The notes under the pieces: generated by a model
Told to the model about the DNA's origin: nothing
Databases searched by the model: none
The model's input: the letters and a program-made list of their open reading frames with translations, nothing else
Assembly (NCBI GenBank): GCA_018971265.1
Contig: JAGXBE010000003.1
Span: forward strand, 1 to 38,682
Source of the DNA: Patescibacteria group bacterium
GTDB lineage: Bacteria; Patescibacteriota; Minisyncoccia; Phycocordibacterales; Phycocordibacteraceae
DNA: 38,682 nucleotides
Reading direction: 5' to 3'
Translations under genes and position numbers: made by a program
Part shown: in pieces, positions 27,433 to 36,320 of the stretch
Layout: every line of letters begins with the position of its first letter
Numbering within the stretch: position 1 is the first letter of the stretch

Positions 27433-28841
27433 TTCACCAAATCCTTGGTAATCTCCCAGGTCTGGCCCATCTCGGGGACGATGGCGCGGGCGTCGGCTCC
27501 CCTTCTGGAGTCCTGATGCAGGAGGTAATCGTGAATACGCTGCGCAAGGAAACGCTCGGCGGCGGGCTCGCCAATCGCGGTGAAAATGGCTTTCGTGCGC
27601 TTTCCGGAAAGCGCCGCCTCGGCAAATTCTAAAAGACCGTCGCGGTCGGCGTGCGCCGACCACCCTTCGAGGATTTCTACTTTCGCACGCAAGCGAACTT
27701 CAAGACCACCAAGGCGCACGGAGCGCGCGCCTTCTGCCATGCGCCGTCCCGGGCTTCCAGGCGCCTGGTAGCCGACAATAACGAGGGTCGTCGCGGGATC
27801 GGGAAGATACTTCTGCTCCCAGAGGCCGATGCGGCCGCCGTGACTCATCCCGGCGCCGGCGATGATGATTTTTGGATTCGGCGTTTTCTCTATCTCCTCT
27901 GACTCCCTGCGCGAAAGCGTCTTGTGCAGGAACGGGAATTCAAATATGCTCTTTTCCCGTCTCATCTCCTCTTCCGCCTCGTTCTTGAAGTAGGTCGACC
28001 CCCACTTCTCATACACTTCAGTCACGTGGATGGCGAGCGGCGAGTCAAGAAAAACCGGCACCCTTGGAAGCTCTCCTGCGGCGAAGAAATTCGAGAGTTC
28101 ATAAAGCATGAGCTGAGTGCGTTCGAGCGAAAAGGCGGGGATGAGCACCGCTCCGCCTTTTTTTATCGCCTTTGCTAGCGTGTCTCGAAGGAGCTCGACA
28201 CGGCGCCGCTGCGCCGGGTGGAGCCGGTCGCCGTAGACGCTCTCCATGACGAGGGCGTCCGCATCCGGTACCGGCTCCCAGTCGGGCAAGAGCGGCGAAG
28301 GCGAATTACCGATGTCGCCCGTAAGTGCCACAGCAACGCCGTCTTCGTCTTTTATCCGCACGCTCGCCGAGCCGAGGATATGGCCGGTGTTCCGCAGGTA
28401 AACGGAGAGACCGGGCGCAATTTCTTTTTCGGTGTGGTACGCAAGCGTCTCTATAAGCGAAAAGGTTGTGTCGACATCTTTTTCCTCGTAAAGAGGCGCT
28501 ACGCCGCGCCGCTCGGCGTCTTGATCGATGATGCCGACCGAGTCGCGCAGGATGAGTTCGGCGATATCTTTTGTGGGCGGCGTCATGAAAATTTTCCCGC
28601 GGAAACCACTTCGAACGAGTTTCGGGATGCGGCCGACATGATCAAGATGCGCATGCGTGAGGACGAGCGCGTCGACCGCTGTCACGTCGTAGGGAAATAG
28701 TCCATAGACGCACTCTTCGCAGAAATCGGCGCCCTGTTCGATGCCGCAGTCAACGAGGATTTTCCCGCGCGCACCTTCAATAAGGAAATTTGAGCCGGTT
28801 ACCTTCCCCGCTCCGCCATAAAAACTCACGCGTAATGCCAT
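27405..28841 (-). CDS. MBL-fold beta-CASP/RMMBL exonuclease (CPSF73/Ysh1-like)
   Basis: LVLTHAHLDHVGRIPKLV, GHILGSASVRI, LTGDIGNSPSPLL, VLIPAFSLERTQLMLYEL, GAGMSHGGRIGLWE, WSAHADRDGLLEF. Confidence 0.92.
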   Translation of the reverse strand: MALRVSFYGGAGKVTGSNFLIEGARGKILVDCGIEQGADFCEECVYGLFPYDVTAVDALVLTHAHLDHVGRIPKLVRSGFRGKIFMTPPTKDIAELILRDSVGIIDQDAERRGVAPLYEEKDVDTTFSLIETLAYHTEKEIAPGLSVYLRNTGHILGSASVRIKDEDGVAVALTGDIGNSPSPLLPDWEPVPDADALVMESVYGDRLHPAQRRRVELLRDTLAKAIKKGGAVLIPAFSLERTQLMLYELSNFFAAGELPRVPVFLDSPLAIHVTEVYEKWGSTYFKNEAEEEMRREKSIFEFPFLHKTLSRRESEEIEKTPNPKIIIAGAGMSHGGRIGLWEQKYLPDPATTLVIVGYQAPGSPGRRMAEGARSVRLGGLEVRLRAKVEILEGWSAHADRDGLLEFAEAALSGKRTKAIFTAIGEPAAERFLAQRIHDYLLHQDSRRGADARAIVPEMGQTWEITKDLVKKIKAPSSF

Positions 28842-28869
28842 ACGCGCACTCTAGCATAACGCTTCCACA

Positions 28870-28900
28870 AAATATCCCGTCTCATTGAGACGGGATTTTT
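28870..28900 (-). terminator. Intrinsic terminator (largely symmetric)
   Basis: ATCCCGTCTC-AAT-GAGACGGGAT then ATTTTG on minus strand. Confidence 0.8.
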
Positions 28901-28902
28901 CG

Positions 28903-29044
28903 TGGAGCCATTCCCTGATGCAACTTCATTTTGCCAGGTGGGGTCCCCGCGCGGTAGCGCAGGAACGAGTTACGCTCGCATTGCTACCGACGACTTCGAA
29001 ACCCCGAGAATACGGCAAGTTGCGTTTAAAAAGAGTGGCTCCAT
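28903..29044 (-). ncRNA. Putative novel rod-like structured RNA with own promoter and terminator
   Basis: Nested helices TGGAGCCA/TGGCTCCA (28903-28910/29036-29043), GCAACTT/AAGTTGC (28920-28926/29017-29023), GGGGT/ACCCC, GGTAGC/GCTACC, CGAG/CTCG; extended -10 TGGTATACT at 29058-29050 (minus) 6 nt upstream of helix 1; terminator 28870-28900. Confidence 0.55.
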
Positions 29045-29049
29045 CTGAA

Positions 29050-29058
29050 AGTATACCA
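29050..29058 (-). promoter_or_regulatory. Extended -10 promoter element for putative ncRNA
   Basis: TGG-TATACT on minus strand, TTCAGA spacer, then helix-1 strand TGGAGCCA. Confidence 0.5.
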
Positions 29059-29115
29059 GTGCTGTCAAGCGACGGTTGTGGAGAATTATGTGCACATCCT
29101 GTGCATTACGGTGTA

Positions 29116-29700
29116 TTACTCACCGTGCCGTTTGTAGGAATAGGTTTTCCCTATACCAAACCAGTGCTCAATTTCGTGTACGGCTTCTTCGGGCGTCTCG
29201 GACGCGTGGATGATGTTCGCCACCGCACGCTTCTCGGCGTTCGCGAGCGCAGGAGAATCGTTTGAAAAATCTCCGCGAATGGTACCCATGTCGGCCTGGT
29301 ACGGCATAGTCGGCCCGCAGATTTTACGCACCATGTCGACCGCGTGCGTACCTTCGATCACCATTTTCACAAGAGGAGCGGAGAGCATGTAGTCGACGAG
29401 CCATTTGCGAATTTCGGGACCTATTTCCTCCGGTGCGGTCGTACCGAAATCTTCCATCGCGTCGAACTGATATTTTTCATAAGTGGCGAGTGTCTTCTCG
29501 CCGAGTCGCTTCACCCATACGGCATCTTTCGGGTAGTGGGCGTCGATTTCTTCAAAGGTCGGCTGAAACATCTCGAGCGCGACGATTTTCAGGTCGCGCT
29601 GCTCGAAGCGTTTGATAATCTCGCCAACAAGGCCCTTTTTCACCCCGTCGGGCTTCACCATCACATACGTTCTCTCTTCTTTCGGATTCTTATTCGCCAT
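29116..29700 (-). CDS. ndk: Nucleoside diphosphate kinase (enlarged form, about 194 aa)
   Basis: TYVMVKPDGVKKGLVGEIIKRFEQRDLKIVALEM, EGTHAVDMVRKICGPTMP, GTIRGDFSNDSPALANAEKRAVANIIHASETPEEAVHEI. Confidence 0.93.
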   Translation of the reverse strand: MANKNPKEERTYVMVKPDGVKKGLVGEIIKRFEQRDLKIVALEMFQPTFEEIDAHYPKDAVWVKRLGEKTLATYEKYQFDAMEDFGTTAPEEIGPEIRKWLVDYMLSAPLVKMVIEGTHAVDMVRKICGPTMPYQADMGTIRGDFSNDSPALANAEKRAVANIIHASETPEEAVHEIEHWFGIGKTYSYKRHGE

Positions 29701-29730
29701 AATTTCAGAAATAAAATAGCCGCAGGGCGG

Positions 29731-30495
29731 TCATCTGGTAATGATACGTGCTCCACCCCTTTCAATCAAGATCGTGTGTTCGAAGTGAGCGGAGCGGGAA
29801 CCGTCTTTAGTCCTGTACGTATAACCATCCGGCGCGAGGGCGACCGCCCCTTTGCCGGTGCTTGAAATCGGTTCGAGTGCAAGCACCATGCCCTCAGTGA
29901 GCGGCTGGCCGGCGCCCGAACGACCATAGTTCGGGATAAATGGCTCTTCGTGTACCCGGTCGCCAACGCCGTGTCCGCCGAGCGCTTTTACCACTGAAAA
30001 ACCGGCTTGGTCGATTTCTTCGCCAATAGCGTGCGAAATATCGCCGACGTGATTCCCGGGGATTGCCGCACTTATACCGGAGGCAAGCGCCCCTTCAGTC
30101 GCGGACAACAGTCTTTTCGAGAGTTCGTCTATCAGACCAACCGGCACCGTAATCGCAGCGTCAACGATGATTCCTTCGTGGATGAGGCCGAGATCAAGCC
30201 CGACGATATCCCCTTCTTTCAGGGTCTTTTTTGACTCATTCGGAATACCGTGTACGACCTCGTCGTTTATGGAAACACACAGCGTCGCCGGATACGGGCG
30301 CCGGGCGCCCTCGGGCGTATAGCCAAGAAATGCCGGAGTGTCGCCACGGGCGCGGATGAGTCCTTCCGCCATGTCATCGAGTTCTTCAGCCGTCACCCCG
30401 GGAACGACTTTTGCGCGAAGTGTCGCCAGTACGGATGCAAGACGTTTCCCCGCCTCGATTAAATTATCACGCTCCGTGTCGTTTTTAATCGTCAT
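29731..30495 (-). CDS. map: Methionine aminopeptidase type I
   Basis: ATLCVSINDEVVHGIPNESKKTLKEGDIVGLDLGLIHEGIIVDAAITVPVG; GHGVGDRVHEEPFIPNYG. Confidence 0.95.
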   Translation of the reverse strand: MTIKNDTERDNLIEAGKRLASVLATLRAKVVPGVTAEELDDMAEGLIRARGDTPAFLGYTPEGARRPYPATLCVSINDEVVHGIPNESKKTLKEGDIVGLDLGLIHEGIIVDAAITVPVGLIDELSKRLLSATEGALASGISAAIPGNHVGDISHAIGEEIDQAGFSVVKALGGHGVGDRVHEEPFIPNYGRSGAGQPLTEGMVLALEPISSTGKGAVALAPDGYTYRTKDGSRSAHFEHTILIERGGARIITR

Positions 30496-31103
30496 GCGAT
30501 GGAAAGTACGGTGCGAATATGTTCGGCGATCTGCTCCGGCGGCTGTTCACCCTGTATCTCTAAGAGCACTCCCGCTTCGCGAAAAATTCGAATCGCCGGC
30601 TCAGTGTATGCGTAATATTCCTTCAAACGCTCGCTTACGGCCGTGTCGTCCCGCCGGCCCTCGGCCTCCCTTCGGCCAGAGAGACGCCGATGCACTTCTT
30701 CATCGGAAATGCTTATGTATAAAATTGAAAACGGGCGGGCGAGCCAGGTCAGGGAGTCGATGATAAGTTCCGCTTCAGCAACCTTTCGATTGAAGCCGTC
30801 GAATATGACGCTTGTGTCGTCGGGGAGCGAGAAAAGCGCTTTTTGGTAGAGGTACATCGCGAACCAGTGCGGCGCCAGAAACCCCATATCTATTTCTGAT
30901 TTTATTTTTCTGCCAACGGCGTTTTCGAGAGCGGCTATCGTCCGAAACTGCTGGCCTGCGGAAATGACCGGCCAGTCGGTTTTTTCGGAGAGGAGCTTCG
31001 CCTGTGTGCCCTTCCCGCACCCGGGCTTCCCGATGAAGAATATCGTATGCGCCCCTTCGCGGTCTTCCGCGTTGGAAGTACTTTTGGGGTGTGTATCCAT
31101 CAT
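30492..31103 (-). CDS. adk: Adenylate kinase family nucleotide kinase (divergent)
   Basis: IFFIGKPGCGKGTQAKLLSEKTDWPVISAGQQFR; IFDGFNRKVAEAELI; RRLSGRREAEGRRDDTAVSERLKEYY; secY-adk-map order. Confidence 0.87.
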   Translation of the reverse strand: MMDTHPKSTSNAEDREGAHTIFFIGKPGCGKGTQAKLLSEKTDWPVISAGQQFRTIAALENAVGRKIKSEIDMGFLAPHWFAMYLYQKALFSLPDDTSVIFDGFNRKVAEAELIIDSLTWLARPFSILYISISDEEVHRRLSGRREAEGRRDDTAVSERLKEYYAYTEPAIRIFREAGVLLEIQGEQPPEQIAEHIRTVLSIA

Positions 31104-31122
31104 TTCACTCTAGCACTTTTAT

Positions 31123-32397
31123 TTAATATTCCCGAAGCGAAACTTGCGCGTCGATCTTATGCGCCAAATCAAGTGCCACTTGCACCGCGATAAGAAGCGC
31201 CGTTCCTCCCAAAACGAGCGTAGTGATTCCGGTGAGCCCCTGGATTATAGACGGCGCCACTGCAAGAAGACCGAGAAATGCGGCGCCCGGGAAGGTGACG
31301 CGGTGTACGACTCTGCCGATGTATTCTTCAGTCTCGCGGCCGGGGCGCACGCCCGGAACGAATGCGCCGGTTTTCTGGAGGTCTTCCGCAACACGGTGAG
31401 GTTCAAAGGTCACTGCGGTGTAGAAATAAGTGAAGAGAACGACGAACAGGAAGTACACGGCGCCATACTTCCATGGATTGGAAAGAAAGGCGGTATACCA
31501 GAGCGCTGCGGCGGCAGCGAAAGAAACGTGCGTTGCGGCAAGCATCGAGAGGACCATTTGCGGCAACAAGAGGAGTGAGAGGGCGAAAATAATCGGGATA
31601 ACGCCCGCCTGCAAAAGCCGTATCGGTAGATACGTCGCGGCCCCCTGCGAAAGCGCCGCTCCTCTCACTTGTCGCGCATATGCAATCGGTATCGAACGTT
31701 CTGCGTCGGAGACGACAACGACCGCGTAAATCATGATGAGCGCGAGTATGAAGAACGCAAGGTAACTGGGAATGTTTGCGGCAGAAGCCGCAAAAATTGT
31801 TTGTGAAATGCTTGAGGGAACGCGCGAGAGGATCCCGGCAAGGATGATAAGAGAAACTCCGTTGCCGATGCCAAACTCGGTCACAAGCTCGCCTATCCAA
31901 GTGAGGAGCAACGACCCCGCGGCAACGAGTGCAATATTCGCAATGAACGCTACGGGACCCAAGTGCGTTATGACGCCCTGGCTTTCAAGAAGAAAGAGGA
32001 ACCCGATTGCCTGTAGAGCGGCTATCGGTACTGTCAGAATACGGCTCCATTCGATGAATTTCGCGCGTCCTGCCTCGCCCTCTTCGAAGTACGCTCTCTT
32101 TACCTGCGGGAATATGATGGTTCCGAGCTGCATGATTATTGAGGCGGTAATGTAGGGACCGACGCCGAGCATCACAATTGAAAGCTGTGAAAGCCCGCCG
32201 CCTGAAAAGATATTCAGGAGGCCGAAGAATTGATTGTTCGCAAAGAAAGCGGCAAGTGCGGTTTTATCGACGCCGGGAATCGGGATGGAAGCAAGCAGAC
32301 GGAAAATGACGAGAGCGGCAGCAAGAAAGAGAACCCGGCGCCGTATTTCTAAATCGCCGAAAGCAAGTTTGAGTTTGTAAATGAAAGAATTAAACAT
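31123..32397 (-). CDS. secY: Preprotein translocase subunit SecY
   Basis: IPIPGVDKTALAAFFANNQFFGLLNIFSGGGLSQLSIVMLGVGPYITASIIMQL; start MFNSFIYKL at 32397. Confidence 0.96.
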   Translation of the reverse strand: MFNSFIYKLKLAFGDLEIRRRVLFLAAALVIFRLLASIPIPGVDKTALAAFFANNQFFGLLNIFSGGGLSQLSIVMLGVGPYITASIIMQLGTIIFPQVKRAYFEEGEAGRAKFIEWSRILTVPIAALQAIGFLFLLESQGVITHLGPVAFIANIALVAAGSLLLTWIGELVTEFGIGNGVSLIILAGILSRVPSSISQTIFAASAANIPSYLAFFILALIMIYAVVVVSDAERSIPIAYARQVRGAALSQGAATYLPIRLLQAGVIPIIFALSLLLLPQMVLSMLAATHVSFAAAAALWYTAFLSNPWKYGAVYFLFVVLFTYFYTAVTFEPHRVAEDLQKTGAFVPGVRPGRETEEYIGRVVHRVTFPGAAFLGLLAVAPSIIQGLTGITTLVLGGTALLIAVQVALDLAHKIDAQVSLREY

Positions 32398-32842
32398 TGA
32401 TAGTGCCGCCGTGCTGAAGTATAACGGCGCGGGCAGTGTCGGAGAGCGCACAGTTCTTTATGACGAACGCTTTCGTGAGCGAGCCCGCACCCAATATCTT
32501 CACCGCAGGCGCGCGCCCTTTTGTGCGCCGCACAAGACCTCTCGCAAGCAGTGAAGACGGTGAGACTGTCTCACCGGTAGTATACGCCGCTTCTAGTGCC
32601 GCGATATTTACCGCCGAGACGGCCGTACGGTTCGTTCGAACCGTACGCGAACGATTTTTACCGTGACCTCGACGCTTTGGGAGCTTTTTGATAAGGTCGC
32701 GGACTTCGGGACGGATCTTGTGCCCCGCGCGCGCCGTCTGCCCTTTGCCGCCCCGGCCGCTTGTTTTTCCACGCTTGCCGCCCCGACCGACCGGCTCGGG
32801 CGTGCGGCGTTTCGTACGAGGAATGAGAGAGTGGAGTTGCAT
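32390..32842 (-). CDS. rplO: 50S ribosomal protein L15
   Basis: MQLHSLIPRTKRRTPEPVGRGGKRGKTSGRGGKGQTARAG. Confidence 0.93.
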   Translation of the reverse strand: MQLHSLIPRTKRRTPEPVGRGGKRGKTSGRGGKGQTARAGHKIRPEVRDLIKKLPKRRGHGKNRSRTVRTNRTAVSAVNIAALEAAYTTGETVSPSSLLARGLVRRTKGRAPAVKILGAGSLTKAFVIKNCALSDTARAVILQHGGTINV

Positions 32843-32852
32843 AAAAGAAAAG

Positions 32853-33473
32853 TTATTCGGCGCTGAGCATCCTGAGCGCCGCGACCGTCGCGCGTGCGAT
32901 GGTGAGTTTATTTTTCGAGCGCGTGTGGATTTTCGCCACGACGTCAGTGACGCCGCCGAGATCGAGTACGGTACGCATCGCCGAGCCCGCGACGAGCCCG
33001 CGCCCCTTCGACGGAATTACTTCGACAATTGAAGAGCCGTACTTTGCCCTTACTTGGTGCGGGACTGAGCCCGTCGCCGTGCGGACAATCGTAAGAAGAT
33101 TTTTCTTTGCGTCACGTGTCGCTTTATCTATGGCGAGCGCCGTGTCGACCCCCTTCCCGAGACCGACGCCGACGCGGCCTTTCTTGTCTCCGATAACAAC
33201 AACGAGACTAAAGCTGAAACGGCGGCCTCCTGCCATGACGCGGGCGACGCGACGCGCATCTATGGTGACCTGTTCGAACTCTCCTCGTTCGCGTGGCGGA
33301 CGTGCGCGGGCACCCCCGCGCGGCGTCCGTGCCCGACCCCGCAACGACCCGCGACCGTGCGCGGCCGCAGTCTGCTCGGCGGCGGCAGGTGCCGCTTCCT
33401 CCGGCGAAGCAGACACCGGTGCATCCGTTGCGGCTTCCTGCGTGTCTCTCGGTTCCAATATCGTAGTATCCAT
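32853..33473 (-). CDS. rpsE: 30S ribosomal protein S5 with long acidic/RG-rich N-terminal extension
   Basis: RVARVMAGGRRFSFSLVVVIGDKKGRVGVGLGKG...IPSKGRGLVAGSAMRTVLDLGGVTDVVAKIHTRS. Confidence 0.95.
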   Translation of the reverse strand: MDTTILEPRDTQEAATDAPVSASPEEAAPAAAEQTAAAHGRGSLRGRARTPRGGARARPPRERGEFEQVTIDARRVARVMAGGRRFSFSLVVVIGDKKGRVGVGLGKGVDTALAIDKATRDAKKNLLTIVRTATGSVPHQVRAKYGSSIVEVIPSKGRGLVAGSAMRTVLDLGGVTDVVAKIHTRSKNKLTIARATVAALRMLSAE

Positions 33474-33487
33474 GAGAATTTCTAAAA

Positions 33488-33838
33488 TTAAAAAACGAGG
33501 CCCCCTTCGCGCGCCGCATCGGCGAGTGTTTTAACCTGTCCACCGTAACGATACCCGCCACGATCAAAAACAATCGCGGTGATCCCTGCCGCCTTGGCTT
33601 TTTTTGCGATTGTCTCGCCGACCGCCCTTGCTTGGACAGACTGCGCCCCCTTGAATTCGCGACCATGTGCGGCAGCTATCGTTTTCCCCGCGGTGTCGTC
33701 GATAAGCTGCGCCGAGACAAACCGGTTGCTTTTGTACACTGCAAGGCGCGGACGCTCCGGCGTGCCTTTGACGATTGAACGAACGCGCGCATGGCGGCGT
33801 TTGCGCAGTTCGCTGTTTGTTTTTGATGCGCTGTTCAT
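33488..33838 (-). CDS. rplR: 50S ribosomal protein L18
   Basis: [43 protein letters not shown]...[28 protein letters not shown]. Confidence 0.95.
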   Translation of the reverse strand: MNSASKTNSELRKRRHARVRSIVKGTPERPRLAVYKSNRFVSAQLIDDTAGKTIAAAHGREFKGAQSVQARAVGETIAKKAKAAGITAIVFDRGGYRYGGQVKTLADAAREGGLVF

Positions 33839-33844
33839 AAATTA

Positions 33845-34375
33845 TTATGCGGCCTTTTTCCCTTGCTTACGCAGGATTACCTCCCCTTCGTAGCGAATGC
33901 CTTTGCCAAGATACGGCTCTGGAGGTTTTATGCGCCTGATATTCGCCGCAAATTGTCCGACCGATTCCTTGTTCGCGCTTTCGATCTTAATCACGTTCTT
34001 CTCAACCGTCACCGAAACGTCTTCCGGTATCCTAAGCGCGACCGGGTGTGAGAAGCCGACGGCAAGAATAACATCCTTGCCTTTCACTTCAACACGATAG
34101 CCCACGCCCTCAAGAATGAGTTTCTTTACATACGTTGTTTCGACCCCGGCAACCATGTTCCTTACATGCGAGGCAAAGGTTCCCGTAAGCGCTTTGGCGA
34201 GACGCGAACTGTCTTTCGGGACAATAGTGACACCCTCTTCGCCAACTGTTATGGCGACGGAGGGGTGCACGCGCTTAGTAAGCACGCCCTTGGTGCCTTT
34301 CACGGAAAGAACCCCTCCCTCTACGGAGACAGCAGTCTTCCCTATTGCTATCGGTTTTTTTGCAAGGCGACTCAT
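33845..34375 (-). CDS. rplF: 50S ribosomal protein L6
   Basis: MSRLAKKPIAIGKTAVSVEGGVLSVKGTKG...EGVGYRVEVKGKDVILAVGFSHPV...PEPYLGKGIRYEGE. Confidence 0.96.
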   Translation of the reverse strand: MSRLAKKPIAIGKTAVSVEGGVLSVKGTKGVLTKRVHPSVAITVGEEGVTIVPKDSSRLAKALTGTFASHVRNMVAGVETTYVKKLILEGVGYRVEVKGKDVILAVGFSHPVALRIPEDVSVTVEKNVIKIESANKESVGQFAANIRRIKPPEPYLGKGIRYEGEVILRKQGKKAA

Positions 34376-34381
34376 AGAAGA

Positions 34382-34786
34382 TTACCAGATCTCGAAAAGT
34401 TCTTCGCCGCCGACGCGGTTTTTACGCGCCTCTTTATCTGAAATGATGCCGGCTGAAGACGAGAGGATGCGCGCGCCAATACCGCCTTTCACCCTATGTG
34501 CGGCGGTATGCGGGGCGTAGAGTCTGCGACCGGGTTTGCTGACGCGTCGTACACCGCGCACTTTCGGAAGTCCGTGTTCATCGTATGCAAGCGTCGCCAC
34601 GATGGTTTTCTTTACGTTGCCATCATCCTTTGTATCTATCTTGACGGCGGTAACGAAACCCAGCTCTCTCAGTTTTTCCGCAATGGCGGCAAGATGCGCC
34701 GAGTATGGTGTCGCGACCTCGCGCTTGCCGATGCGCGCGGCATTTTGCAGACGAATAATGAAGTCGCCGACGCGGTCGCTTACCAT
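34382..34786 (-). CDS. rpsH: 30S ribosomal protein S8
   Basis: [36 protein letters not shown]...[11 protein letters not shown]...[22 protein letters not shown]. Confidence 0.94.
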   Translation of the reverse strand: MVSDRVGDFIIRLQNAARIGKREVATPYSAHLAAIAEKLRELGFVTAVKIDTKDDGNVKKTIVATLAYDEHGLPKVRGVRRVSKPGRRLYAPHTAAHRVKGGIGARILSSSAGIISDKEARKNRVGGEELFEIW

Positions 34787-35049
34787 GATGCTTTCTTAAC
34801 GCCCGGAATCTTCCCCTCGCGCGCAAGCTGGCGGAACTGAATGCGCGAAAGGCCGAAGGCGCGCATATATCCGCGCGAACGACCCGTAACTGCACAACGG
34901 TTTTTGAGCCGCACCGGTGAAGAATTTCTCGGGAGCTTTTGGAGACCCTCGGAGTCGCCAGCCAATTTTAAAGCTGCACGCTTCATAGCGTACTTCTTCA
35001 CTAGTCTTTCCTTCTTGGCATACCGTGCCAGCTGGGACTTTTTGGCCAT
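34780..35049 (-). CDS. rpsN: 30S ribosomal protein S14 (89 aa, zinc-independent type)
   Basis: [51 protein letters not shown]; no CxxC pair. Confidence 0.95.
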   Translation of the reverse strand: MAKKSQLARYAKKERLVKKYAMKRAALKLAGDSEGLQKLPRNSSPVRLKNRCAVTGRSRGYMRAFGLSRIQFRQLAREGKIPGVKKASW

Positions 35050-35058
35050 AAATAAGGG

Positions 35059-35144
35059 TTTACTAGCTGCGCTCGCTCAAAAAAAGTAAGTTGCTTTCCT
35101 TTTTCATTGCTCGCTTGCTAGTAAAAAATAAAGCTCCGAGGAGC
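35059..35144 (-). promoter_or_regulatory. Attenuator-like element between rplE and rpsN
   Basis: Minus strand: GCTCC-TC-GGAGC followed by TTTATTTTTT, then long-range pair TTTACTAGC/GCTAGTAAA (35117-35125/35059-35067). Confidence 0.4.
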
Positions 35145-35158
35145 GTATCTCCACACTA

Positions 35159-35710
35159 TCAGCGTTTTATGCCCGAGTCAACGATAAGCGGGACACCAAC
35201 GTGACGGAAGAAGCTCTCTGCCTCGGCCTTAGTCGAAGCTGTGGTAACAATAGTGACCGCAAAACCAAAGACGTCCTTAAGATCCTCGTCCGGAGTTTCT
35301 GGGAAAATGGTGTGTTCCTTGATGCCGATAGTGAGGTTGCCCATGTCATCAACCGCTGAAGCGGCAATGCCGTGGAAATCTCGAGTGCGCGGCAAGGCAA
35401 TGTGAATCAGCTTATCAAGGAAATCATACATTCGTGAGCCGCGCAGCGTTATTTGAAGACCGACCGTGTCGCCTTCCCGTACTTTAAAAGAAGCGATGGA
35501 GAGACGCGCCGCACGCAATGCGGGCTTTTGGCCTGTAATTTTCGCGAGCCGATCCTCGATAAGTTCGATTTGTTTTTTGTCGCGTTTCTTGCCCACGCCG
35601 GAAGAAACAACGACTTTGCTTATGCGCGGGCTCTGCATCGCGCTCGTATAGCCGAAGGTTTCCGCGAGTGCGGAATATGCGGTCTGCTGCTTTTGTTTTG
35701 TGATAGACAT
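35159..35710 (-). CDS. rplE: 50S ribosomal protein L5
   Basis: SPRISKVVVSSGVGKKRDKKQIELIEDRLAKITGQKPALRAARLSIASFKVREGDTVGLQITLRG...GIKEHTIFPE. Confidence 0.95.
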   Translation of the reverse strand: MSITKQKQQTAYSALAETFGYTSAMQSPRISKVVVSSGVGKKRDKKQIELIEDRLAKITGQKPALRAARLSIASFKVREGDTVGLQITLRGSRMYDFLDKLIHIALPRTRDFHGIAASAVDDMGNLTIGIKEHTIFPETPDEDLKDVFGFAVTIVTTASTKAEAESFFRHVGVPLIVDSGIKR

Positions 35711-35712
35711 AA

Positions 35713-35931
35713 TTATTCTTCGACGCGCGCCACGTTTGAAACGTGGATGGGGCGGGGCCGCTCGGAAATACGGCCGACCTCTCCCGTGCGGCCCTTATGA
35801 TGTCTTTTCGCGATGGCAACACCCTCGACGACGACTTTATCCAGGCGGGGCAGGGCGCGCAGAACGACACCGGCCGTACCCCTGTCTTTGCCTGAAATGA
35901 TTCTTACTTTGTCTCCTTTTTTGACGTGCAT
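35713..35931 (-). CDS. rplX: 50S ribosomal protein L24
   Basis: [47 protein letters not shown] (KOW). Confidence 0.93.
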   Translation of the reverse strand: MHVKKGDKVRIISGKDRGTAGVVLRALPRLDKVVVEGVAIAKRHHKGRTGEVGRISERPRPIHVSNVARVEE

Positions 35932-35941
35932 ACTGAAAAAA

Positions 35942-36319
35942 TTAAACGACCTCGGGCGCGAGCGATACGATGGAATGCCACCCCCGCTCGGAGAGCTCGC
36001 GCGGGACAGGACCGAAAATGCGGTTCCCTTTCGGCGCTATTTCCTTGCCCTGTTTTTCGACAATCACGACCGCGTTTTCGTCAAACCGTATATAAGAACC
36101 GTCTTTTCTGGCGAAAGAATTTTTCTGTCGTACGATGACCGCACGGCAAACGTCCTTCTTCTTTACCGCCTTGCGCGGCTCAGCGGTCTGTATGGAAATA
36201 ACCACCGTATCACCGATGCGCGCATAGCGGCGCTTAGAACCTCCGAGTACTTTGAATATCCGGGCGACCTTGCCTCCGGAATTGTCTGCAACCATAACGA
36301 TGGATTGGGGTTGTAACAT
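35942..36319 (-). CDS. rplN: 50S ribosomal protein L14
   Basis: [48 protein letters not shown]. Confidence 0.96.
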   Translation of the reverse strand: MLQPQSIVMVADNSGGKVARIFKVLGGSKRRYARIGDTVVISIQTAEPRKAVKKKDVCRAVIVRQKNSFARKDGSYIRFDENAVVIVEKQGKEIAPKGNRIFGPVPRELSERGWHSIVSLAPEVV

Positions 36320-36320
36320 A

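Noticed and set aside
28903-29044. Calling the structured element 6S RNA or SRP RNA outright
   Set aside because: Overall shape is suggestive but I could not find SRP domain IV or 6S consensus sequence; needs a covariance search.
29063-29068. Perfect minus-strand TTGACA near the putative ncRNA promoter
   Set aside because: Only 7 nt from the TATACT box, not a usable -35 spacing; an extended -10 promoter is more likely.
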